From Thiothrix eikelboomii (lineage in GTDB: Bacteria > Pseudomonadota > Gammaproteobacteria > Thiotrichales > Thiotrichaceae), in the NCBI RefSeq assembly GCF_900167255.1, contig NZ_FUYB01000004.1:1-64000 (forward strand): a DNA stretch of 64,000 nt, given 5' to 3'. The notes under the pieces are model-generated. The model was not told where the DNA came from, ran no database searches, and saw nothing but the letters and a program-made list of their open reading frames with translations. This document shows, in pieces, positions 43,223 through 52,487 of the stretch (position 1 is the stretch's first letter; each line of letters starts with the position of its first letter). A program made the translations under genes and the position numbers.

Positions 43223-45439
43223 ATGGTTAAATTTTGGCGTCGTTGGCGCGAGTTTTATATTAGCTTAGCAGGGCTGGTTATCCTCATCAGTGCCTGCTTG
43301 TTGTATTTAGGTCATCTAAGTTTTATGCCGATCGTGTTTCAGCGGATGGAGGCGCTCGCTTATGATCTAAGAATGCGGCTGACAGCATCGGCGCTAGTGC
43401 ATAAAAACCCACCGATTTTAATCGTCGATATTGACGAACGCAGTTTACAGTTTGAGGGGCAATGGCCTTGGTCACGTTATAAATTAGCCAGTTTGATTGA
43501 GCGCTTGCATGCGGCCGGGGCGGCAGTGATTGCTTTAGATATGACCTTTCCTGAGCCAGAACGGCATCCGCTAGATGAAATTCGACAGCGACTGGGCGAT
43601 AAGCTGCCGATTGGACAAAACCTATTAGCCCATTATCAACAATTGGATGCGGATCAGCACCTCGCTGATACGCTGCGCGGTAAAACGGTCATTTTGGGTT
43701 ATCTTTTCCATCAAACCGATAGTTTTCAAAAAGGTGAGTTAGCGTCCATTCCTATCGACGGACCAGTTCAGGCGGGTACTGAGCCTAGCAGTTTAGTGAT
43801 GCAGGGCTATACTGCAAATTTAACTCAATTAACTAAGGCTGCGGTTCAGACAGGCTTTTTGAATATTTTTCCTGATGATGATGGTGTAATTCGCTCAGCG
43901 CCCTTAGTACTTGAGTGGCAGCAACAACTCTATCCAAGTCTTGCTGTGCAAACGGTGCGCGAGTATTTAGCAGACGAACAACCCCTCAAGCTGAGTACTG
44001 CTCAAGTAGGGCAGGTCAGTGTTATCACGCATCTGGCGTTTGCGGGTAAAACTTTGCGGACTGATCCGACCGGACAAATAGCGATTCCTTTTTTGGGTAA
44101 GGCCGGGCAATTTCAGTCTTTTTCTGCAACTGAGTTATTGCAATCGCCACTGCCCACTGTATTTACGGATGCGATTGTATTGATCGGTACTTCGGCTAAG
44201 GGGTTGGCCGATTTACGTTCCACCCCGTTTCAGCCCGGCTTCCCCGGAGTAGAGGCACAGGCGACTTTAATCTATGCCTTATTGCATCCTGAATTAATCC
44301 CTATCACCCCCGAATGGTTGGATGCGCTGGTGATAGTAGAGTTACTCTGCTTAGGGCTGGCGATGCTGTGGCTTTATCCCTATTTGCAACCTTATGGCAT
44401 GTTGGTGTTCGGTGGGGCTTTAACGGTCTTGGTGATGGGTTTGAATACTTGGCTTTGGACTTATCAGCACCTGAATACCCCGTTGCTACCGCCGTTATTC
44501 TTAGTGCTTGCATTAAGTCTATTTTTTGGCCTAGAGCGCCTGATTAAAGAATATCGGCAGCGGCAACGGATTCAAACTATGTTTGGGCAATATGTACCCG
44601 CTGAGCATATTGATCAACTCTTAGCGAATACTAAGCTCAAAGCCAGTATGGAGAGTGAGCGGCGAGAAATGACCGTATTATTTTCCGATATTCGTCAGTT
44701 TACACCCTTAGCCGAGCAGCTATCGACCACCCAAGTACAACAGTTTTTGAATGCTTATTTAACCCCCCTGACTTCAATTATTTTTCAGCATCAAGGTACG
44801 GTTGATAAATATGTAGGCGATATGATTATGGCGTTTTGGAATGCGCCCTTACCAGATCCTGCACATGCTGAACACGCTGTACTTGCCGCTTTAGCTATGC
44901 AACGTTCTTTAGCAGGGATGCAGCCACAATTTGCTGAGCTAGGCTTGCAACAAGAGGTGAGGGCAGGGATAGGGGTTCATAGCGGCGAGATGACGGTCGG
45001 TGATATGGGATCAGCGTATCGGCGTGCTTATACGGTGTTGGGGGATGCAGTAAATTTAGCCTCACGCTTACAAGAGCTGACTAAATACTATCAAGTTTAT
45101 ACCTTAGTCAGTTTAGAGACGGTGCAATTATGCCCTAGCTTAGCCTTTAGAGTGCTGGATCATGTCAGGGTAAGGGGGCGGCAAGAATCCGTGAAGATTT
45201 TTCAGCCTTTGGGTTTAAGCAGTGCATTGAGTGCGATGGAGCATCTGCACTTGGCGCAACACAATGCGGCTTTGCAGGCTTATTTTGTAGGCGACTGGTG
45301 GACAGCTAAACATAGTCTTGAAACCCTAGCAGATCAGCACTTAAGCCACTATTACGCCTTGATTTTACAGCGCATGCAAGCAAGCGCTTATCAAGCCCCG
45401 AGTACTTGGGATGGGATCATTAATTTAGCGGATCACTAA
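43223..45439 (+). CDS. CHASE2-domain adenylate/guanylate cyclase
   Basis: The 738-residue protein has one N-terminal membrane helix, a periplasmic CHASE2 domain (about 45-340: ILIVDIDERSLQFEGQWPW, FLNIFPDDDGVIRSAPLVL, IVLIGTSAKGLADLRSTPF), then about three helices (355-445), and a class III cyclase (480-660). The metal aspartates are in FSDIRQFTPLAEQL and YVGDMIMAFWNAP; the transition-state region is in GDAVNLASRLQEL. All catalytic residues are present. It should make a cyclic nucleotide in response to an envelope signal, and diverges from the FecR/TPR-barrel operon over 247 bases. Confidence 0.92.
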   Translation: MVKFWRRWREFYISLAGLVILISACLLYLGHLSFMPIVFQRMEALAYDLRMRLTASALVHKNPPILIVDIDERSLQFEGQWPWSRYKLASLIERLHAAGAAVIALDMTFPEPERHPLDEIRQRLGDKLPIGQNLLAHYQQLDADQHLADTLRGKTVILGYLFHQTDSFQKGELASIPIDGPVQAGTEPSSLVMQGYTANLTQLTKAAVQTGFLNIFPDDDGVIRSAPLVLEWQQQLYPSLAVQTVREYLADEQPLKLSTAQVGQVSVITHLAFAGKTLRTDPTGQIAIPFLGKAGQFQSFSATELLQSPLPTVFTDAIVLIGTSAKGLADLRSTPFQPGFPGVEAQATLIYALLHPELIPITPEWLDALVIVELLCLGLAMLWLYPYLQPYGMLVFGGALTVLVMGLNTWLWTYQHLNTPLLPPLFLVLALSLFFGLERLIKEYRQRQRIQTMFGQYVPAEHIDQLLANTKLKASMESERREMTVLFSDIRQFTPLAEQLSTTQVQQFLNAYLTPLTSIIFQHQGTVDKYVGDMIMAFWNAPLPDPAHAEHAVLAALAMQRSLAGMQPQFAELGLQQEVRAGIGVHSGEMTVGDMGSAYRRAYTVLGDAVNLASRLQELTKYYQVYTLVSLETVQLCPSLAFRVLDHVRVRGRQESVKIFQPLGLSSALSAMEHLHLAQHNAALQAYFVGDWWTAKHSLETLADQHLSHYYALILQRMQASAYQAPSTWDGIINLADH

Positions 45440-45521
45440 CTCCAAAGGCTTTTGCTAGTCGTCATTGAAAGCGTTACCATGCTTGATTCCAGATAATATT
45501 CACAAAAATGGGGCCTCGCTT

Positions 45522-46718
45522 ATGTTACCTCCACGTCCGTCTGGAGTGATCGCTTTAGCAGCAGACACTGATACCGGCGGAGCTTTAGCTCGTTTAACTG
45601 CCCTTGAGGGTTTATCGCGTGCGGTGTTAGTCGGCATTATTCCGTTGATCGCATTTGAAGCTTTAGGTAGTAAAGAGGCCGTCGCACAAACTTACTTAAT
45701 CGCCGCGATGATTACTTTATTTATCACCCTGAATTTTAGTCGCTTAGAAAAAATCCTGCAGCGGCGTTGGGTATTAAGCTTGGGCGGTGTTCTACTGATT
45801 GCTTCTTCGATTTTAATTTATAAAGGCAATGATTGGGGATTTGCCCTTGGGGTGGGTTTACGTTCGGCTGCTGCTTCGATTTTTACGGTGTGTATTTCAC
45901 TGTATGTCATGGATTATATTAAAAAACTCGAATTTGCCCGCACGGAATCGCGACGTATGTTGTATAACGGTGTGGCTTGGTTATTAGGGCCGTTGGTCGG
46001 TATTTGGCTATGGAATCACGGCTGGCCGTTTAGCGCGTTTTTAGTCTCCATTTTAGCTGCTGTTATTATGCTGGCTTATTTTTGGCATTTACGTTTGGGG
46101 ACTAATCCGGTGTTAGTCGCCGCTAAACCCCGTAAGCCTATTCATCCTTTAACATTGTTACCGCATTTCTTTAGGCAAAAATTCCTACGGATTTCGTATT
46201 TAATTACCTTAGGGCGGGCGATTTTTTGGGTGCTGCTTTATATTTATGGTCCGATTTATGCTATTGAGGCTGGCTTGCCTAATTGGGTAGGGGCTGCTTT
46301 ATTATCAGTCGGTTGTGCGATGTTGTTTTTTAGCCCGTGGGTACGTGCTTTAGCCGAACGTTTCCATACCAAAAATATCTTGATTGTGGGTTTAAGTCTG
46401 TGTGGTGGCTCGATGTTGATGCTCGGGGTGTTAGGTGATGCTCAAAAGCTAGGCTTATTATTTTGGTGGACAGGTGCTTGGGGGGCTTCAATGGTCGATG
46501 TGCTGGGTAATATTCCTTTTATGCGTACCGTCAAACCGTATGAGCGCACTGAAATGACGATGGTATTTTCCACTTGGCGTGAAATGTCTGAGTTGGTCAC
46601 GCCCCTAGTGATTGCGATTATTTTATTGATACTGCCTTTTTATGCTGTTTATTATGTTTTTGGTGGGCTGTTATTGCTGATTGCTTTATATGCACGGGCT
46701 TTACCGAACCGAGTTTAG
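45522..46718 (+). CDS. Major facilitator superfamily transporter
   Basis: From the ATG at 45522 the protein has 398 residues and about twelve membrane helices (LVGIIPLIAFEALG, AAMITLFITLNF, FALGVGLRSAAASIFTVCIS, LLLIALYARALP). The frame is open from a TTG at 45465, but the later start lacks only a hydrophilic leader. The substrate is unknown; conserved charged residues between helices 2 and 3 are not of a specific subgroup. It follows the cyclase gene by 82 bases. Confidence 0.85.
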   Translation: MLPPRPSGVIALAADTDTGGALARLTALEGLSRAVLVGIIPLIAFEALGSKEAVAQTYLIAAMITLFITLNFSRLEKILQRRWVLSLGGVLLIASSILIYKGNDWGFALGVGLRSAAASIFTVCISLYVMDYIKKLEFARTESRRMLYNGVAWLLGPLVGIWLWNHGWPFSAFLVSILAAVIMLAYFWHLRLGTNPVLVAAKPRKPIHPLTLLPHFFRQKFLRISYLITLGRAIFWVLLYIYGPIYAIEAGLPNWVGAALLSVGCAMLFFSPWVRALAERFHTKNILIVGLSLCGGSMLMLGVLGDAQKLGLLFWWTGAWGASMVDVLGNIPFMRTVKPYERTEMTMVFSTWREMSELVTPLVIAIILLILPFYAVYYVFGGLLLLIALYARALPNRV

Positions 46719-46813
46719 GCAAGTTGTGTATAAAAGATGTTGTTTTTTTACATCAATGTCGGTTTTTGCACTAAACTTAAACTATTGTTTTGTTTATGGA
46801 GCGGATAGGGGGC

Positions 46814-47197
46814 ATGAATCGGGTCACGCAAAGTCTGCAAGTGAGTGTAGTTTGGGGTTGCTTAATGCTGGGAAGCGGTTGTAGTTCAACCCCTCAGGAA
46901 GTAACCGGTGTTCCAGAAATTCAAGGAGTCTGGCGGCATTCAGAGGGACGGCTGCCCCATGTTGAACCCTCTTTGACCTTTGAGTTTCAACGTAATCAAT
47001 TTCGTGTGAGTGGGTACCCTGATATTTATGCGCGGGGACAGTATAGTTTCGAAGCTCTGCCTCAGGGTGCTTATCAGTTAAGCTTACGCCCAGAAGAAAG
47101 TCGCGGCTTTGAAATGAGTAAGCTCCAAATTCAAACAACAGGTGGTCGTATTCTGTTCATTGATCACAAAATGTATCGGCGAATTCTGCGCCATTAG
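46814..47197 (+). CDS. Small putative lipoprotein
   Basis: From the ATG at 46814, preceded by ATAGGGGGC, the 127-residue protein has a signal ending in a lipobox (LMLGSGCSS), so the mature protein begins at Cys. The rest (EIQGVWRHSEGRLPHVEPSL, FRVSGYPDIYARGQYSFEAL) looks like a small beta-sandwich as in META/lipocalin-like heat-shock lipoproteins. No family was confidently recognised. Upstream in-frame ATGs at 46790 and 46796 are possible starts. Confidence 0.7.
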   Translation: MNRVTQSLQVSVVWGCLMLGSGCSSTPQEVTGVPEIQGVWRHSEGRLPHVEPSLTFEFQRNQFRVSGYPDIYARGQYSFEALPQGAYQLSLRPEESRGFEMSKLQIQTTGGRILFIDHKMYRRILRH

Positions 47198-47227
47198 TGG
47201 GGCATAGTCCATACAGGCCAGCTGAGC

Positions 47228-47261
47228 TTGTTGAGGTAAGGATCAAGCTTGACCTCAACAA
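47228..47261. terminator. Hairpin between convergent genes
   Basis: TTGTTGAGGT at 47228-47237 and ACCTCAACAA at 47252-47261 are perfect 10-base inverted copies. The stem lies between the lipoprotein gene and the convergent aminotransferase gene. No T-run follows directly, so termination strength is uncertain. Confidence 0.5.
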
Positions 47262-47295
47262 TAGACTCACTGATTCCTAAGGTTTTAAACTCCGC

Positions 47296-48609
47296 TTATT
47301 TCAGCTGACGAATCGCATCAGCTAAGATATTAAACATCTGATCAATTTCGGATTTTTCTGCAATAAACGGTGGAGCTAGAGAGATATTATTACCGCCGTA
47401 CCGTACATATAAACCCTGCTGCCAACAATATTCAAACACCTCCCGGGGGCGAATCGTGCCATCGCCATTGCGGGCCGCTAATTGAATCGCTCCGGCCAAA
47501 CCGCAATTGCGTAAATCCTCCAAATGCGGCAAGCCTTTAAGTTGATGTAAGGCATTTTCAAAATAAGGGATTAAATCATTCACTTTGGCTTCGATCTGTT
47601 CACTATCGTAAAGCTGCATCGCTGCAATCCCCGCCGCACAGGCCACAGGATGCGCGGAATAGGTATAACCATGCGGAAATTCAATGGCATGCAAGGGTAA
47701 ATTTGCTTCCATGAAGGCATTATAAATTTTCTCATGTGCAATCACTGCACCTTGGGGAATGGCTGCATTAGTTAAACCTTTAGCAACATTGATCATATCC
47801 GGCATGACCTCAAAGGTTTGTGACCCAAAGCATTGGCCAGTCCGGTAGAAGCCCGTGATCACTTCATCGAAAATCAGCAGGATATTATGCTTCGTGCAGA
47901 TTTCACGTAAACGTTTGAGATAACCTTGTGGTGGTACAATCACCCCACCCGAGCCTGCGAACGGTTCGACAATCACCGCAGCGATATTACTCGCATCATT
48001 TAAAGCAACGATTTCCTCTAATTCATCGGCTAAATGTGCGCCGTAGGTGGGCAAGCCACGACTGAAGGCATTTTCCGCTAGCCAAGTATGATTGAGATGG
48101 TCGGCATCTAGCAGATTACCGTAGAGTTTACGGTTTGAGCCAATACCGCCCACGCTCAAACCACCAAAATTCACCCCATGATAGCCTTTGCCACGACCAA
48201 TGAAACGGGTCTTAGTGGGTTGCCCGACCATTCGCCAATAAGCCCGTGCCATTTTTAAAGCCGTATCCGCTGCTTCAGAGCCAGAGCAGGTAAAAAATAC
48301 TTTGTTTAAACCGATGGGCGTTTTTTCTATCAGGCGGTTTGCGAGTTCAAAGCTGAGTTCATGTCCGACTTGGAAGCCCGGTGAATAATCTAAACGCCCC
48401 ATTTGCTCAGCCACTGCTTGGGTGATTTCTGTGCGGGTATGCCCTAAGCCACAGCACCATAGGCCGGATAGGCTATCAAATAATTTGCGACCGTGTTGAT
48501 CGTAAAGATAAGCCCCTTCGGCGCGACTAATCAGATAGGGATTTTGCTTAAATTGGCGATTGGCCGTGAATGGCATCCAATGCGCATCGAGAGAGGGGGT
48601 GTGCTTCAC
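47296..48609 (-). CDS. Class III aminotransferase (omega-amino acid:pyruvate type)
   Basis: This 437-residue enzyme uses PLP. Features are DAHWMPFTANRQFKQNPYLI, SGLWCCGLGHTRTEI, FFTCSGSEAADTALKMARAY, LIFDEVITGFYRTGQCFG, and the Schiff-base lysine in NVAKGLTNAAIPQGAV. Its start and active-site pattern match beta-alanine/omega-amino acid pyruvate aminotransferases rather than 4-aminobutyrate transaminases, but the amine is undecided. It diverges from the homocysteine methyltransferase gene. Confidence 0.9.
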   Translation of the reverse strand: MKHTPSLDAHWMPFTANRQFKQNPYLISRAEGAYLYDQHGRKLFDSLSGLWCCGLGHTRTEITQAVAEQMGRLDYSPGFQVGHELSFELANRLIEKTPIGLNKVFFTCSGSEAADTALKMARAYWRMVGQPTKTRFIGRGKGYHGVNFGGLSVGGIGSNRKLYGNLLDADHLNHTWLAENAFSRGLPTYGAHLADELEEIVALNDASNIAAVIVEPFAGSGGVIVPPQGYLKRLREICTKHNILLIFDEVITGFYRTGQCFGSQTFEVMPDMINVAKGLTNAAIPQGAVIAHEKIYNAFMEANLPLHAIEFPHGYTYSAHPVACAAGIAAMQLYDSEQIEAKVNDLIPYFENALHQLKGLPHLEDLRNCGLAGAIQLAARNGDGTIRPREVFEYCWQQGLYVRYGGNNISLAPPFIAEKSEIDQMFNILADAIRQLK

Positions 48610-48662
48610 AATCAGGCTCCTGTAGTGTTATGCCTGCAGGCTATCAAACCCTTAGGGGGCTT

Positions 48663-48708
48663 GGCAACTTAGTCACGAGTTAGTTGGTAACCCTGACTAA
48701 GCTGTGCC
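48663..48708 (+). promoter_or_regulatory. Stem-loop in the leader of the homocysteine methyltransferase gene
   Basis: CTTAGTCA (48668-48675) and TGACTAAG (48694-48701) form a perfect stem, lengthened by GGCA (48663-48666) and TGCC (48705-48708) through a small internal loop. It ends 40 bases before the ATG. It does not resemble the SAH riboswitches found near metK and ahcY. Confidence 0.4.
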
Positions 48709-48748
48709 AGAATGCACGCATTCGTTTGATTTTAAGGCTGGTTTGAGA

Positions 48749-49801
48749 ATGTCCGAATCTAATTTATTTTTACGTAGGCTGGCTGAAAAGCGCTTTTTAT
48801 TAGCAGACGGTGCAACCGGCACGAATTTATTCAGTATGGGGTTAATGACCGGGGATGCCCCTGAGTTGTGGAATACTGAATATCCCGAGCGGATTGCTGT
48901 CCATTATCGCAGCTTTGTGGAGGCAGGTTCCGATATTATTCTGACTAATACCTTCGGTGGCAACCGTCGCCGCTTAGTGCTGCATCAAGCCCAAGATCGA
49001 GTGCATGAATTGAATACGGCGGCTGTACGTATTTTGCAAGCGGAAATTGCTCAAGCCGGGCGCGAGATTGTAATCGGTGGTTCGATTGGACCTACTGGGG
49101 ATATTTTAGAGCCGAATGGTCCATTGTCGATAGCAGAAGCCGCTGCTATTTTTGAAGAGCAAGCCCGTGCTTTAGCCGAGGCCGGAGTCGATGTTTTATG
49201 GCTGGAAACTTTATCCTCTCGTGAGGAAGTCGAAGCTGCGGTATTAGGAGCAGGGCGGGTCGGTTTGCCGATAGTGAATACCTTAAGTATTGATACCAAT
49301 GGCCGCACGATGATGGGCTTGACCGCAGCGGATATTATTAATCTGCAACCCAATTTAAATCCGCATCCGATTGCCTGTGGGACGAATTGTGGCGTAGGCG
49401 CGTCTGAAGTGGTGGCGGCAGTGTTGAATTTCTTTAATGCGTCGGGTGAGGAGCAAGAGCCAATCATTATCGCTAAAGCCAACTGCGGTATTCCTGAATA
49501 TGTCGATGGCAAGATTGTCTATAACGGTACGCCCGAGCTGATGGCGCGTTATGTGGAATTAGCGATGGATGCAGGGGCGCGGATTATTGGCGGTTGCTGT
49601 GGCACTAGTCCTGAGCATATTAAAGCGATGCGTGCGGCGATGGATGCGCATGTCCCCCAAGCAAAGCCGAGTTTAGAAGTGATCTTGCGCGATTTGGGTA
49701 CGGTGTCGAAAGGCGCACAAGCACAATTGGCGGGTGATTTAAGTGTGGAGGGTGGGTCTTTAGGCGGCGGTGGAGTGCGTAAACGTTCGCGGCGTGCTTA
49801 A
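48749..49801 (+). CDS. Homocysteine S-methyltransferase (betaine-homocysteine type)
   Basis: From the ATG at 48749 the protein has 350 residues; a GTG at 48704 in frame is an alternative. The Hcy-binding TIM barrel has LLADGATGTNLFSMGL at the start, NTFGGNRRRLVLH, GGSIGPTGDILEP, and the three zinc cysteines in IACGTNCGVGASE and GGCCGTSPEHI. It should make methionine from homocysteine with betaine or another methyl donor, closing the S-adenosylmethionine cycle whose metK and ahcY lie 6 to 9 kb away. The tail after 320 is Gly-rich and may be disordered. Confidence 0.88.
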   Translation: MSESNLFLRRLAEKRFLLADGATGTNLFSMGLMTGDAPELWNTEYPERIAVHYRSFVEAGSDIILTNTFGGNRRRLVLHQAQDRVHELNTAAVRILQAEIAQAGREIVIGGSIGPTGDILEPNGPLSIAEAAAIFEEQARALAEAGVDVLWLETLSSREEVEAAVLGAGRVGLPIVNTLSIDTNGRTMMGLTAADIINLQPNLNPHPIACGTNCGVGASEVVAAVLNFFNASGEEQEPIIIAKANCGIPEYVDGKIVYNGTPELMARYVELAMDAGARIIGGCCGTSPEHIKAMRAAMDAHVPQAKPSLEVILRDLGTVSKGAQAQLAGDLSVEGGSLGGGGVRKRSRRA

Positions 49802-49898
49802 GTGGTTTGTAACAACTGAGCTTAACTTGAGGCATCAAATAATTACCTGCTCTACAACAGTGGGTGATTGCTAGCTGTACCTGCAATGAGACGTTTTT

Positions 49899-51998
49899 AT
49901 GACCCTTAGCCCCAATACAATCAAACATACCACCTGCTACGAATGTGATGCAAATTGCGCCTTTACCGTGACTTTGAACGCACAACAAGAAGCGATAGCC
50001 GTGGAAGGCTTGCCGAATTGCCCACGTGGACAGAGGCAGTTGGAACGTCAGTATCATCCTGAGCGTTTGTTGTATCCTTTGAAGCGTGTTGGTGCAAAAG
50101 GTGCAGGACAGTTTGAGCGGATTTCTTGGGATGAGGCACTGGATACCCTTGTTGCAGAGCTGAATAAGGCTAAAGCAACATACGGTGCACCGGCGGTGGG
50201 TTTTTTTGCAGGTTATACCAAAGAGGCACGCCCACAATTGCAACGTTTGGCGCATGCCTTTGGCAGCCCAAATTACCTTACTGAGTCCGGCTGCTGTTTC
50301 TCGGCGACGATGGTCGCAGAAAAGCTCACTTACGGTTATAAACTCAAAACCACGTCTACGGTGGAGTCGCCTAAGACTCGATGCGTGTTGGTTTGGTCGA
50401 CTAATGCCGCTGGCTCGATTCCACCCTTTGAAAATCATCACCTCGCCAAAAAGAAAAAACAGCGCAAAATGATCGTGGTCGATCCGCGCCGTACCGAAAC
50501 TGCTGAGTTAGCCGATATTCACTTGCAAATTCGCCCCGGTACCGACGGAGCCTTGGCGCTTGGTTTTCATCATTTAATTTTTGAAAATGGCTGGCAGGAT
50601 CAGGCATTTTTGGATGAGTGGGCGAATGGTTTGGCGACCTTTCGTGACTATATTCGTGAATTTACTCCGAGTCGGGTAGCAGACATTTGTGGGATTCACG
50701 AGGCCGATTTACGCGCTGCGGTGGCGATGTTTGCGACCCAGTTACCTTCACAAATCGCAATGTCACCCACCTCCACAGTGCAGCATAGTAATGGTTTCCA
50801 AAACCATCGGGCGATGATTTTGCTCTCAGCCGTGCTTGGGATGATTGACCGCGAGGGAGGGAATCGCTTTTTTAATGATAAAGTATTGCCTAAACCAATT
50901 GAGCTATTCGATGTCTGCGTGAACGAATTGCCGCCTCGGATTGGCGATGAGATCTTCCCGATTTGGACGAAATATTGGCCTGCAGGGCAAAGTATGCTCA
51001 TGCCTGATTGCATTCTCGAAGGTAAGCCACAGCCCCTGCGTGCCTTGCTGGCGATGGGGATTAATACCGCGATGTGGGCAAATTCTAAACGTATGGAACA
51101 GGCTCTAGGTAGGCTGAATTTCTTCGCTGTCTCCGATTTTTTTCATAATCCCGCGACCTTACAAGCCGATCTGGTGTTACCTGCTGCAACAAGCTTAGAG
51201 CGCCCGGCTTTAATTGCTTATCCGGGCTGTGCTTATCAGGGGGAGGTTAAATATCGTCAGCAAGCCTTAGCTCCACGTGGCGAAGCCAAACCAGATGGGC
51301 AAATTTTCCTCGAACTCGGCGTGCGTTTAGGTATGGCAGAACAATTCTGGAACGGTGATTTAGAAGCTTCATGGGCAGAAATGGCAGAAGGCTTACCCGA
51401 TTCTGTGCGCCAAGCAGCCTATGAAAATCCTGAAGGGGTAACGGTTTACAGCCCTATTATTGAAGAGTTAGTTGAGCGTGGCTTTTTGGATGCTGACCGT
51501 CAATGGCGGATCAATGGTTTTAAGACGGTGACAGGCAAAATAGAATTCGATTCAGTGGAGCTGAAGCAACAAGGTTATGAGGGTTTACCGATTTATCGTG
51601 AACCTGCTGAAAGTCCGAGGTCTACCCCAGAATTATTGGCTGATTTTCCATTAGTATTAACTTCGGGTGGGCGGCAGAAATACTTTACGCATTCTCAGCA
51701 ACATAATGTTGCCGCATTGCTTCAATTTGATCCTTATCCACGGGTGCAGATTCACCCACAGGATGCAGCTAAGCGTCAGATTCAAAACGGTGATACGGTA
51801 GAAATCAGTTCACGGCGTGGCCAAGTTGTATTTCGTGCAGAGGTGACCGACAAGATGAAGCCCGGTGTTGTGCATGCTTTCCACGGCTGGAATAGTGCGA
51901 ATATTAATGAACTAACGGATGATCAAAGCCTTGATCCCATTAGTGGTTTTCCACCCTTTAAATCCTTGTTATGTCAGCTTAAGAAAGTGTCGGTATAG
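49899..51998 (+). CDS. Molybdopterin-dependent oxidoreductase (DMSO-reductase superfamily)
   Basis: This 699-residue protein begins with a [4Fe-4S] site C13, C16, C20 and C41 (CYECDANC, then CPRG). The molybdopterin domains follow: ISWDEALDTLVAELNKA, FAGYTKEARPQLQRLAHAFG, ESGCCFSATMVAE (a Cys here is the probable Mo ligand), VDPRRTETAELADIHLQIRPG, and a C-terminal cofactor-binding part (LTSGGRQKYFTHSQQHNVA). There is no twin-arginine signal, so it is cytoplasmic. The closest types by feel are formate dehydrogenase and thiosulfate/polysulfide reductase relatives; the substrate is unknown. No electron-transfer subunit is adjacent. Confidence 0.85.
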   Translation: MTLSPNTIKHTTCYECDANCAFTVTLNAQQEAIAVEGLPNCPRGQRQLERQYHPERLLYPLKRVGAKGAGQFERISWDEALDTLVAELNKAKATYGAPAVGFFAGYTKEARPQLQRLAHAFGSPNYLTESGCCFSATMVAEKLTYGYKLKTTSTVESPKTRCVLVWSTNAAGSIPPFENHHLAKKKKQRKMIVVDPRRTETAELADIHLQIRPGTDGALALGFHHLIFENGWQDQAFLDEWANGLATFRDYIREFTPSRVADICGIHEADLRAAVAMFATQLPSQIAMSPTSTVQHSNGFQNHRAMILLSAVLGMIDREGGNRFFNDKVLPKPIELFDVCVNELPPRIGDEIFPIWTKYWPAGQSMLMPDCILEGKPQPLRALLAMGINTAMWANSKRMEQALGRLNFFAVSDFFHNPATLQADLVLPAATSLERPALIAYPGCAYQGEVKYRQQALAPRGEAKPDGQIFLELGVRLGMAEQFWNGDLEASWAEMAEGLPDSVRQAAYENPEGVTVYSPIIEELVERGFLDADRQWRINGFKTVTGKIEFDSVELKQQGYEGLPIYREPAESPRSTPELLADFPLVLTSGGRQKYFTHSQQHNVAALLQFDPYPRVQIHPQDAAKRQIQNGDTVEISSRRGQVVFRAEVTDKMKPGVVHAFHGWNSANINELTDDQSLDPISGFPPFKSLLCQLKKVSV

Positions 51999-52086
51999 CA
52001 GGCCGACTATTGTAAGATAGCTAAAATTTTATATCGGTAGGCTGCAGTAGCTACTCAGTCTGCAGGCTCAACGAGGGAGCAAGTTC

Positions 52087-52437
52087 ATGAATGCAAAAGA
52101 GCAAGACATTATCTTAAAAGCACGCCGCCAAGCCGAAGAGCGAGCTAAAGGCTATCGTGAGCAAGCCTTAAAGCTGTATCCTTGGGTGTGCGGACGCTGT
52201 GCACGCGAGTTTAATCATAGCAATTTGCGAGAGTTAACCGTGCATCACCGTGACCATGATCACGATAATAATCCATCTGATGGTAGTAATTGGGAATTAC
52301 TATGCTTGTATTGCCATGATTATGAACATCAAAAACTGACCGAAGCTGCCTACGGTGGCTCAGCAGGCACGACTGGGCCAGCTGAGGCCAAGTATAATCC
52401 ATTTGCGGATTTGAAGGCGAAAATGCAGAGGAAATAG
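52087..52437 (+). CDS. yajD: YajD-family HNH nuclease
   Basis: This 116-residue protein has a zinc-HNH fold: WVCGRCAREF, then LTVHHRDHDHDNNPSDGSNW, then LLCLYCHDYEHQ. This is the YajD pattern, a small standalone HNH protein conserved in gammaproteobacteria and of unknown physiological substrate. A GGGAGC lies before the ATG. It stands alone behind the molybdoenzyme gene. Confidence 0.9.
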   Translation: MNAKEQDIILKARRQAEERAKGYREQALKLYPWVCGRCAREFNHSNLRELTVHHRDHDHDNNPSDGSNWELLCLYCHDYEHQKLTEAAYGGSAGTTGPAEAKYNPFADLKAKMQRK

Positions 52438-52487
52438 GCCTATAGCATTTGCTCATAGCCTAATGCCCTAGTTTCACCAATCAATCA

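Noticed and set aside
48610-48748. A third SAH riboswitch upstream of the homocysteine methyltransferase
   Set aside because: Such genes can carry one, but the GAGGAGCG and GCGCTC core elements are absent; only an unrelated hairpin is seen.
49620-50441. A 273-codon minus-strand frame across the methyltransferase/molybdoenzyme border
   Set aside because: It overlaps two strongly supported plus-strand genes and shows no domain, signal or ribosome site.
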